Positions 1 to 5,980 of a DNA stretch of 10,585 bases are shown here, piece by piece (position 1 is the first letter of the stretch; each line of letters begins with the position of its first letter). Source of the stretch: an uncultured Clostridia bacterium. GTDB taxonomy: Bacteria; Bacillota; Clostridia; TANB77; CAG-508. The stretch covers positions 1 to 10,585 of the forward strand of contig CAQYCU010000050.1 of NCBI GenBank assembly GCA_948919095.1, given 5' to 3'. Both the position numbers and the translations under genes were made by a program. Under the pieces are notes generated by a model, which worked only from the letters and a program-made list of their open reading frames with translations, had not been told where the DNA came from and did no database searches.

Positions 1-260
1 TTATTGATAATGGAAAAAAAGTATTACAAAAATCAAGAGATGAAATAATTGATAACTATGGAATATTAAAATGTGATATTGATTATTTCTCAAATATTGA
101 TAAAAAAGATATTGTAACATACAAGAAAACAAAATATGCTTATGAAATATTAGTTGAGGATAAAGAACAAGCAAGTAAAAAATATCATAATTGTGTAATA
201 GACAAAATTACACTTGAAGATTTAATGGTATTAATAATTAAGGGGGAAAAGATATGTTAG
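1..260 (+). CDS. ABC transporter ATP-binding protein, C-terminal end (partial)
   Basis: The reading frame is open from base 3 to a TAG at 258-260, giving 85 residues that lack the start. The retained part lies after the nucleotide-binding core. It starts with a short stretch (IDNGKKVLQKSRDEI) typical of what follows the H-loop, and ends with DKITLEDLMVLIIKGE, which resembles the closing 'LEDIMLFYVKGE' found in small ATPases that pair with ABC-2 permeases (BcrA/YtrB/PmtA type). No Walker A, signature or Walker B motif is visible because those lie upstream of the window. The gene overlaps the next one by 7 nt (ATGTTAG), so the two are almost certainly translationally coupled and form one exporter. 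The substrate cannot be told from this fragment. Confidence 0.8.
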   Translation, partial: IDNGKKVLQKSRDEIIDNYGILKCDIDYFSNIDKKDIVTYKKTKYAYEILVEDKEQASKKYHNCVIDKITLEDLMVLIIKGEKIC

Positions 261-886
261 GTTTAATAAAAAAGGACTTTTTACTTATAAAGGCAAATGC
301 AAAATCAATGATACTTATATTTGCAATATATATAATGCTAGTAGTTCAAGGCACATTTGATGTTACATTTATAGTTCCACTAATTGGAGTAATGTTATTT
401 ATATCAACATTCAGCTATGATGATTTTAATAATTGGAACTCTTATGCAGTAACCTTGCCAGATGGACGAAAAAATGTAGTTAGAGCAAAATATCTAGCTT
501 CAATAATTTTAACAATTATTTTAGGTATATTTGCTTTGGTTATAGGTATAGGATTTAACTACATAAAAACAAATAACATAAATTTAGATGAAAATCTATC
601 ATCCTTGATGGGAACAATGTTGTCAGTTGTTATTATAATTTCTCTACTTTATCCAATAATTTTTAAATTTGGAGCTACAAATGGAAGAACAATATTATTT
701 ACATTAATATTTGGAATAGCTGGAATAGGAGCTTTAATTGCAAAATGTGTAGATATGACTTATTTTATAAATATGGTAAATACATTAGATAGCTATTTAC
801 CTATAATAATTCCGATATTTTCTGCAATATTCTTAAGTATTTCATATTTAATATCAAATAAAATATATAAAAGTAAAGAATTTTAA
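254..886 (+). CDS. ABC-2 type transporter permease (ABC2_membrane_5-like)
   Basis: A 210-residue integral membrane protein with about six hydrophobic segments, roughly at residues 18-34, 37-55, 81-103, 119-138, 145-165 and 182-202. The N-terminal MLGLIKKDFLLIK and the cytoplasmic loop YDDFNNWNSYAVTLP followed by R-x-x-x-V-x-A-K-Y (residues 55-80) are characteristic of the short ABC-2 permease family that includes the PmtB/PmtD peptide-exporter subunits and YtrC-like proteins. The start is fixed by AGGGGG at 241-246, 7 nt upstream, and by the 7-nt overlap with the ATPase gene. Its partner is therefore the upstream ATPase, and the complex sits in the cytoplasmic membrane. A hairpin terminator follows at 898. 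In this family substrates are often peptides or lantibiotic-like molecules, but nothing here identifies one. No sign of decay is seen, in contrast to the genes downstream. Confidence 0.85.
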   Translation: MLGLIKKDFLLIKANAKSMILIFAIYIMLVVQGTFDVTFIVPLIGVMLFISTFSYDDFNNWNSYAVTLPDGRKNVVRAKYLASIILTIILGIFALVIGIGFNYIKTNNINLDENLSSLMGTMLSVVIIISLLYPIIFKFGATNGRTILFTLIFGIAGIGALIAKCVDMTYFINMVNTLDSYLPIIIPIFSAIFLSISYLISNKIYKSKEF

Positions 887-897
887 AAATATATATA

Positions 898-929
898 AGA
901 ATGAGAGGCTACCAATAGTCTCTCATTTT
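898..929 (+). terminator. Rho-independent terminator of the ABC-2 exporter operon
   Basis: The 10-bp stem ATGAGAGGCT / AGTCTCTCAT (901-910 with 917-926, including one G-T pair) closes over the six-base loop ACCAAT. Flanking AGA/TTT can extend it. A short T run (926-929) follows. It lies 12 nt after the permease stop codon. The U tract is short, so termination may be incomplete. Confidence 0.75.
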
Positions 930-937
930 GTGGAAAA

Positions 938-966
938 TTAAAAATTGCTATAATGTGTGGTATAAT
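938..966 (+). promoter_or_regulatory. Putative sigma-A promoter with extended -10
   Basis: TGGTATAAT at 958-966 is a perfect extended -10 (TGnTATAAT). A weak -35, TTAAAA (938-943), is spaced 17 nt away. A second TATAAT lies at 949-954. The promoter sits just after the upstream terminator and about 40 nt before the ATG of the NUDIX stub, which has its own ribosome site (GGAGAAG, 990-996). It looks like the surviving promoter of a lost NUDIX gene, and would now transcribe into the pseudogene block and possibly on to the MATE gene. Confidence 0.55.
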
Positions 967-1004
967 CATCTCAAGAAATTGCAATATATGGAGAAGATTA
1001 TATT

Positions 1005-1076
1005 ATGGAAAAGTGGCTAAAATGGGCGATGGAAATTCAAAGTATAGCACAAGATAGGATTGCTTATACAGATTGA
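1005..1076 (+). pseudogene. NUDIX hydrolase N-terminal stub (Nudix_hydro_N-like remnant)
   Basis: A 23-codon reading frame begins with MEKWLKWAMEIQSIAQ and continues RIAYTD before TGA at 1074-1076. This closely resembles the first helix of NUDIX hydrolases with the PF12535-type N-terminal domain, which commonly start with a sequence like M-x-K-W-L-x-W-A-x-x-L-Q-x-I-A-Q-x-G-L-T-Y. The full proteins are about 200 residues long, and the catalytic Nudix box (G-x5-E-x7-R-E-U-x-E-E-x-G-U) is absent from this window. The start has a good ribosome site (GGAGAAG, 9 nt upstream) and a promoter in front, so the 5' end is intact and the rest was deleted. No further NUDIX-like sequence is seen in the 56 nt before the next remnant. 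The family call rests on a short match recalled from memory. Confidence 0.6.
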
Positions 1077-1132
1077 CTAAAAATTCAATAAAATTTCAAG
1101 GTATAAAGTTTATAATATAAAAAGGTGATAAT

Positions 1133-1442
1133 ATGAAAATTTTAATAATTGAAGATGAATATAGTCTAGCTGATGCCATAGCAGAAACATTAAAGAAAGA
1201 GAAATTTCAAGTTAATATAATAACAAATGGAGAGGACGGAGAAAATGGAGCCGATGATTACATTACAAAACCATTCCATACAAGAGAATTAGTTGCCAGA
1301 GTAAAAGTAATATTGAAAAGAAAGACTAATGTAAACGATACACACATATTTAAGAAAAAAATTAAAGCTTCTAAAATCAAAAGTAAAAATAAAGGCAGTA
1401 CGAGGTATAGGCTATAAATTGGAGGAAGAATTTGAAAAATAA
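1133..1442 (+). pseudogene. OmpR-family response regulator, internally deleted and frameshifted
   Basis: The start is normal: AAAGGTGAT precedes ATG, and MKILIIEDEYSLADAIAETL is a typical receiver beta1-alpha1 with the acidic E7/D8 pair. The sequence then jumps from ...ITNGEDG straight to ENGADDYITKPF, so the middle of the receiver, including the phospho-accepting Asp and the conserved Thr/Ser, is missing. After ELVARVKVILKRKTNV almost the whole winged helix-turn-helix is gone. DTHI (about 1337-1348) is followed by a frameshift. From about 1349 the other frame reads LRKKLKLLKSK, then AVRGIGYKLEEEFEK, and stops at TAA 1440-1442; this is the normal OmpR C-terminus. The continuous reading frame ends out of register at 1417 as a 94-residue product. 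A full regulator has about 225 residues. The product could neither be phosphorylated at the usual site nor bind DNA. It was the partner of the kinase that follows 41 nt later. Confidence 0.88.
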
Positions 1443-1483
1443 TCAGCATATTTTTCAAACTTAGGGAAGGAAAGTGAAAGAAA

Positions 1484-2690
1484 ATGATTAAGAAATTAAA
1501 TCAAAGGATATTTCTACTAATAATGTTATCACTATCTACCATAATATTAGGAATAATTATATTATTTGCTATTTTAAATTATAATAATACAATCGATACA
1601 ACTAACTTTATGATGGACAGGTTTATTGGAGAAGAACATATAAAAAGTCCAGAAGGTAGAGGAGAAGATTACAAGATAAAACCTGAGATTACTATTGATG
1701 GAGTATATAATTTCTTACTACAAAATTCCAAAATTATACAAAGTTCAACTTCAATAGATGACGACAAGATAAATGAGTATGCTTTAAAAATAGCAAAGAA
1801 AAATACTGAAAAAGGAATTATAGGAAAATATATATATAAAACTAGAAGGTTAAATCCAGATACAGTAAGAATTACTTTAATGGAAAATGAAAATGCAATT
1901 ACTCATATAAAAACAATATTTATAGTTTCCATTATCATATCTGCTATTTCTATTATTGCTATTTATGAATTAGCAAAGAGATTGTCTAAAATGATTGTCT
2001 AAAATGATTGTAAAACCAGTAGAAGAAACTTTTGAAAAGCAAAAGCAATTTATATCAGATGCTTCACATGAATTAAAAACACCACTTGCTGTAATAGAAG
2101 CAAATGCAGATGTATTAGAAAATAAATGTGGAACAAATAAATGGATAAAGTATATTCAAAATGAAACGGACAGTATGAATATACTAATTAATGAATTACT
2201 ATTACTTACCAAAATAGAAAATATAGATGAGATAAAAGAATATAAACAACTAAATCTTTCAAATGAAGTAGAAATCATATTATCAATGTTTGAAAGTATG
2301 GCATATGAAAAACAGATAATCATTAAAAATAACATTGATAATGATATTATAATGAATGGGAATAAAGAAGATATAGAACATATTGTATCTACTTTAACAG
2401 ATAATACGATTAAACATACAAAAGCAAAAAAAGAAGTAGTAATAAATCTAAAAAAAGAGAAAAATGAAATTATGTTAGAAGTAAAGAATATGGGAAATCC
2501 AATTCCAGAAGAAGAAAGAGAAAAGATATTCGAAAGATTTTATCGTATTGATAAATCAAGAAATAGAGAAGAGAAAAGATATGGTTTGGGATTAGCTATT
2601 GCAAAATCTACTGTAGAAAAATATAACAGAAAAATAGAAGTGTTTTATAAGGATAACTTTACAGTATTTAAAGTGACAATTCCAATTTGA
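1484..2690 (+). pseudogene. Sensor histidine kinase split by a 13-bp tandem duplication
   Basis: Two overlapping frames together make one kinase. The first (1484-2002) has a TM segment at about residues 9-31, a short extracytoplasmic region, a second TM at about 143-162, and ends LSKMIV. The second (open from about 1995 to 2690, TTG at its start) holds the HisKA motif FISDASHELKTPLAV (phospho-His codon at 2067-2069), an N-box TLTDNTIKHT, a G1/F region NMGNPIPEEEREKIFERFYR and a G2 box RYGLGLAIAKS. The break coincides exactly with a repeated 13-bp unit at 1981-2006. Removing one copy restores one frame of 397 residues reading ...LAKRLSKMIVKPVEETF. The domain content and order are otherwise typical of kinases that sit beside MacB-type ABC exporters in Clostridia, and no other inactivating change was seen. 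The TTG at 1995 has no convincing ribosome site, so separate expression of the catalytic half is uncertain. The partner regulator upstream is itself destroyed. Confidence 0.88.
1981..2011 (+). repeat. 13-bp perfect tandem duplication inside the kinase gene
   Basis: ATTGTCTAAAATG is present at 1981-1993 and again at 1994-2006, followed by a partial third copy ATTGT (2007-2011). Thirteen bases shift the frame by +1 and bring in the TAA at 2000-2002. The ATTGT that follows the array in the restored sequence suggests slippage between the two ATTGT stretches flanking CTAAAATG as the way the extra copy arose. Confidence 0.95.
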
Positions 2691-2701
2691 AAATTATTTA
2701 A

Positions 2702-3167
2702 ATTCGTTATTTAAAAAGTATTAACAATATTGAAGCATTTACGATTGATAATGTAAAAGAATATGGAGATAGTGAATATCTAAAAGGATTTTATTATGAA
2801 TATTCTACATCTTTAAATAGTGATAGTCTAACAAAAGCAACAGATTCATTTGAATATGAAGTAGAAGATAGACAAACAACTACAAGTTCATCTAGTACAA
2901 CAACTGGAGGAAATAGTGGAATGGGAAGAGGACCTGGAGGAGAATTTTTTGGTGGAGAAAGACACACTACAATTAATAATAATACAACTACTGTAATAAC
3001 AAAATCTAAGGAATTATTTCAAAGTTCAAGAAATCTAAAATGAATTAACAGTAGGGAGTAAGATTACATTCAAAAATCCTAGTAACACTGAAAAAAATTA
3101 TGAATTTACAGTAACAGGAATTTATACAGATAATTCAAATACAGATGATACAAGAAAGAGGTCATAA
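2702..3167 (+). pseudogene. MacB/FtsX-type ABC permease remnant (extracytoplasmic domain only)
   Basis: Two frames carry pieces of one protein. The first is open at 2702-3043 and reads SINNIEAFTIDNVKEYGDSE, then a Ser/Thr-rich stretch, a Gly-rich segment (GGNSGMGRGPGGEFFGG) and NNNTTTVITKSKELFQSS, ending at TGA 3041-3043. The second (3042-3167) reads ELTVGSKITFKNPSN, then EFTVTGIYTDNSNTDD, ending at TAA 3165-3167. 'VGDKITFKNP...YEFTVTGIYTDNS' is a pattern of the MacB periplasmic-core-like domain of Clostridia ABC permeases that accompany a kinase/regulator pair. The N-terminal membrane helix and start codon, and the C-terminal FtsX membrane domain with its three helices, are absent: the remnant is about 155 residues of a protein normally over 400. 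It begins right after the kinase stop and is followed by the remnant of the cognate ATPase. Confidence 0.75.
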
Positions 3168-3202
3168 AAATTTTGAAAATAATTAAAGGAAGGAGTAGAG
3201 TA

Positions 3203-3530
3203 ATGGGAATATTAAAGTTAGAAAATGTAGGATATAGGTATAAAGATGCAGCAAAAGATAACTACGTTTTTAAGAATATAAATTATGAATTTGAACAAGG
3301 CAAAATGTATGCTATAAATGGATGTAAGTAAAGATAAAAGATAAAAAGACAAAAGCTTTAGAGCTTATGAAAAATGTAGGTCTTTCTGAAGAAGAGGCAA
3401 AGAGAAAAATATTAAAATTATCTGGAGGAGAGCAACAAAGAATTGCTATTGCAAGGAGCCTATCATATAATCCAAAGATAATAATTGCAGATGAGCCAAC
3501 AGGAAACTTAGACAAAGACACTGAAAATGA
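3203..3530 (+). pseudogene. ABC transporter ATP-binding protein remnant lacking Walker A
   Basis: The 5' end is intact: GGAAGGAG lies upstream of ATG 3203, and MGILKLENVGYRYK ... YVFKNINYEFEQGKMYAING is a standard LolD/MacB-type ATPase start. At the point where Walker A should follow (G-x-S-G-S-G-K-S/T) the sequence reads GCK and stops (TAA 3329-3331). Another frame, open from about 3328, resumes much later in the protein with KALELMKNVGLSEEEAKRKI, the signature LSGGEQQRIAIARSL, and Walker B IIIADEPTGNLD followed by KDTEND. Walker A, the Q-loop and, beyond about 3530, the D/H-loop region are missing. About 100 of roughly 225 residues survive in the second piece. It cannot bind ATP normally. 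It was the partner of the permease remnant before it. The 3' end runs directly into an unrelated gene fragment. Confidence 0.88.
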
Positions 3531-3734
3531 TTTACAGCATACTCTAAAGTTCAAAATAATCAAACAATTATGCAAGTTGATAAAAATAGAAAAAAGTATC
3601 ACGAGATAATTTCAAATATAAAATGGGGAGATAAAGAAAACTATCACCTTTGTATTAATACGACAGAATTAGAAATAAAAGAAATAATACCATCACTTAC
3701 AGAGTATATTAAAAACTGGTTTAGGAGGAAATAG
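3531..3734 (+). pseudogene. Cytidylate kinase-like protein, C-terminal fragment
   Basis: From 3531 the frame changes and reads, after a short unrecognised lead, QVDKNRKKYHEIISNIKWGD, then ENYHLCINTTELEIKEI and a basic C-terminus ending WFRRK with TAG at 3732-3734. D-K-x-R-x-x-Y, K-W-G-D-x-x-N-Y-x-L-x-I-N-T is the typical C-terminal pattern of the cytidylate kinase-like family (PF13189 type), in which the Arg region belongs to the lid and NYDLxINT to the last strand. The N-terminal P-loop (GRxxGSGG) half, about 130 residues, is absent. The fragment is joined straight to the ABC ATPase remnant, which places a deletion endpoint at about 3525-3545. Its last bases (AGGAGG, 3723-3728) may still serve the MATE gene as an upstream ribosome site, which suggests the lost gene and the MATE gene once formed an operon. 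Confidence 0.72.
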
Positions 3735-3739
3735 GAGAA

Positions 3740-5071
3740 ATGAATATAGGATTATCAGAACATTTTACATATAAAAAGTTGATGAAATTTACATTGCCAA
3801 CTATAATAATGATGATATTTACATCAATTTATGGAGTAATAGATGGCATATTTGTGTCTAACTGTGTAGGATCAGACGCATTTGCTGCTGTAAACTTAAT
3901 TATGCCAGCAATTATGATTTTAGGAACAGTTGGCTTTATGATAGGAACTGGTGGAAGCGCATTAGTCTCAAAGACAATAGGAGAAGGAGATAAAGAAAAA
4001 GCCAATAGATTTTTTTCAATGTTAATATACTTACTAACAATAGTAGGTTTCGTGCTAACAATTTTGGGAGTAATATTAATAGCTCCAATGGCAAAACTAT
4101 TAGGAGCAGATGAAAGTATGTTACAAGACTGTATAGTCTATGGAAGAACACTACTTATGTTTTTAGTACCATTTTGCTTGCAAAATGCATTTCAGAGTTT
4201 TTTGATTGTAGCAGAGAAACCAACCTTTGGATTAATTATTTCTATTGTATCAGGTATTAGCAATATGATATTGGATTTTTTACTTATCTATGTATTTAAG
4301 ATGGGAGTTTTTGGAGCTGCATTAGCTACAGGAATTAGTCAAGTAATTGGAGTAATTATTCCTTTAGTTTACTTTATTAAAAAAAAGAATCATATTTTAC
4401 AATTTACAAAAACTAAATTTGAATTAAAACCAATTATGCAAAGCTGTGCTAATGGATCATCAGAAATGTTAACAAATTTATCCATGTCACTTGTAAATAT
4501 GCTATTTAATATGCAACTTATGAAATACATAGGTTCAGATGGAGTTGTGGCTTTTGGGATTATTATGTATGTTGGATTTATATTCTCTGGAACATATCTA
4601 GGATATTCAATAGGTTCAGCACCAATAGTAGGATACCATTATGGAGCAGAAAATAAAGATGAATTAAAAAGTTTATTAAAAAAGAGTATTATTTTAATTG
4701 CAGTAACTTCATTGGTTATGACAGGACTTGCTGAAATATTATCAAAGCTACTGGCATCAATTTTTGTAAGCTATGATGAAAGTTTATTAAGGATAACGAC
4801 AACTGCAATAAGGTTATTCTCCACATCATATATAATTAGTGGTTTTAATATATTTGCCTCATCTTTCTTTACAGCGTTAAATAATGGAGTTGTATCAGCA
4901 GCTATTTCATTTATGAGAACATTAGTATTTCAAATTATTATGATATATCTGCTTCCAGCGATTTGGGGAATAAATGGACTATGGCTTGCAGTAACCTTTG
5001 CAGAATTATTAGCACTATTTGTAAGCATAATGTTTTTCATAAAGAATAAGAAAAAATATCAGTATGCTTAA
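3740..5071 (+). CDS. MATE family multidrug/Na+ antiporter (MepA-like)
   Basis: A 443-residue membrane protein of normal family length with about 12 hydrophobic helices arranged as two homologous halves. The N-half begins LMKFTLPTIIMMIFTSIYGV followed by DGIFVSNCVGSDAFAAVNL, and the C-half repeats the pattern with SCANGSSEMLTNLSMSLVN then MQLMKYIGSDGVVAFGI. The N-lobe loop GTGGSALVSKTIGEGDKEKA and the C-lobe SIGSAPIVGYHYGAENKDEL are family hallmarks. Proteins of this type export cationic drugs or dyes in exchange for Na+ or H+; the substrate here is unknown. The start follows AGGAGAA closely (3733-3739), with a second AGGAGG a little upstream. No frame problem is seen. The gene ends before a strong terminator. 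It directly follows decayed genes and has no recognisable promoter of its own, so it may depend on read-through from a distant promoter such as that at 938-966. Confidence 0.93.
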   Translation: MNIGLSEHFTYKKLMKFTLPTIIMMIFTSIYGVIDGIFVSNCVGSDAFAAVNLIMPAIMILGTVGFMIGTGGSALVSKTIGEGDKEKANRFFSMLIYLLTIVGFVLTILGVILIAPMAKLLGADESMLQDCIVYGRTLLMFLVPFCLQNAFQSFLIVAEKPTFGLIISIVSGISNMILDFLLIYVFKMGVFGAALATGISQVIGVIIPLVYFIKKKNHILQFTKTKFELKPIMQSCANGSSEMLTNLSMSLVNMLFNMQLMKYIGSDGVVAFGIIMYVGFIFSGTYLGYSIGSAPIVGYHYGAENKDELKSLLKKSIILIAVTSLVMTGLAEILSKLLASIFVSYDESLLRITTTAIRLFSTSYIISGFNIFASSFFTALNNGVVSAAISFMRTLVFQIIMIYLLPAIWGINGLWLAVTFAELLALFVSIMFFIKNKKKYQYA

Positions 5072-5127
5072 ATTGGTTTCAAAGAATGGAACAGCATTTT
5101 AAAGAAATAAATATTGATAGCATTTAG

Positions 5128-5154
5128 AAGAGGCAAGCATTTTGCTTCTTTTTT
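5128..5154 (+). terminator. Rho-independent terminator after the MATE gene
   Basis: AAGAGGCAA (5128-5136) pairs with TTGCTTCTT (5142-5150), with one G-T pair, over the loop GCATT. The 3' arm runs into a six-T tract (5149-5154). This is a clean intrinsic terminator 56 nt after the MATE stop, and it separates that gene from the next transcription unit. Confidence 0.85.
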
Positions 5155-5190
5155 AATAATTTCTAATTGAAGCAGTATCTCTATTTGATA

Positions 5191-5219
5191 TTTACATTTT
5201 TCTCCATATATGATATAAT
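5191..5219 (+). promoter_or_regulatory. Sigma-A promoter of the two-component operon
   Basis: The -35 TTTACA (5191-5196) and -10 TATAAT (5214-5219) are separated by exactly 17 nt. The -10 is extended (TGATATAAT, 5211-5219). It lies between the MATE terminator and the regulator start at 5280, leaving a leader of about 50 nt with TTGAGGAT as ribosome site. No clear direct repeats for OmpR-type autoregulation were found around it. Confidence 0.8.
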
Positions 5220-5279
5220 TAGCCAATGAAAAACTAAAAATAGAACAGTCATAACAAATAAAAGAATTGAGGATATTCT

Positions 5280-5957
5280 ATGGAAAATAATGTAATATTA
5301 ATAGTAGATGACGAACCAAGAATTAGAAAACTAATAAAAGACTTTTTAGTCAAGGAAAATTTTCAAACCATTGAAGCAGAAGATGGAGAACAAGCATTGC
5401 AATTATTTGAAGAAAATAATAAAAAAATAAAACTAATATTATTAGACGTAATGATGCCAAAATTAGATGGATGGTCAACATTAAGGCAAATAAGGCAGAC
5501 ATCAAATGTACCAGTAATTATGCTTACTGCAAGAGGAGAAGAACAAGACGAATTATTTGGATTTGAACTTGGGGTTGACGAATACATTACAAAACCATTT
5601 AGCCCAAAGCTATTAGTTGCAAGAATAAATGCTATACTTAATAGAACACAAACTATAAAAGCACAAACTAAAGACTATGGTGGAATTATAATTGACCCAG
5701 AAGGAAGAATAGTTCAAGTAGATGGTAAAGACATAGAATTAAGTTTAAGAGAATATGAGTTATTAAAATATTTACTTGATAATGAAAATGTTGCACTATC
5801 AAGAGAAAAGATACTGAACAATGTATGGAATTATGACTACTATGGAGATTCAAGAACAATAGATAGCCATATAAAGAAGATAAGACATAAGCTTGGAAAA
5901 AGAGGAAAATATATAAAAACTATTAGGGGAATTGGATATAAGTTCGAAACAAAATAG
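5280..5957 (+). CDS. OmpR/PhoB-family response regulator
   Basis: A full-length 225-residue regulator. The receiver (about 4-118) has the acidic pair D10/D11, phospho-acceptor D56 in LILLDVMMPKLDGW, T83 in MLTAR, and K105 in DEYITKPF. The winged-helix DNA-binding domain (about 128-223) has the usual ELSLREYELLKYLL, the recognition region SRTIDSHIKKIRHKLG, and the wing YIKTIRGIGYKFE. All residues needed for phosphorylation and DNA binding are present, unlike the broken regulator at 1133. The start has GAGGA 7 nt upstream and a consensus promoter ahead. The kinase gene begins 23 nt after its stop. The target genes are unknown; the genes in the same transcription unit are obvious candidates. Confidence 0.95.
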   Translation: MENNVILIVDDEPRIRKLIKDFLVKENFQTIEAEDGEQALQLFEENNKKIKLILLDVMMPKLDGWSTLRQIRQTSNVPVIMLTARGEEQDELFGFELGVDEYITKPFSPKLLVARINAILNRTQTIKAQTKDYGGIIIDPEGRIVQVDGKDIELSLREYELLKYLLDNENVALSREKILNNVWNYDYYGDSRTIDSHIKKIRHKLGKRGKYIKTIRGIGYKFETK

Positions 5958-5980
5958 AAAAAAGAAAGAATGATATAAAT

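Noticed and set aside
1073..1116. TTGACT (1073-1078) with TATAAA (1102-1107) or TATAAT (1111-1116) as a promoter for the regulator remnant
   Set aside because: The spacings of 23 and 32 nt are too long for a sigma-A promoter; TATA-like words are expected by chance in this composition.
1258..1458. Minus-strand reading frame of 66 codons over the response-regulator remnant
   Set aside because: It is the antisense of recognisable response-regulator sequence, has no family resemblance, and its hydrophobic composition follows from reading A-rich coding DNA backwards.
1484..2690. A genuine split sensor kinase made as two proteins
   Set aside because: The break falls inside an exact 13-bp duplication, the downstream half would need a TTG start with no ribosome site, and the partner regulator is destroyed, so a mutation is the simpler reading.
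3312..3602. Minus-strand reading frame of 96 codons opposite the ABC ATPase remnant
   Set aside because: The plus strand carries the ABC signature and Walker B motifs here; the antisense frame has no recognisable feature.
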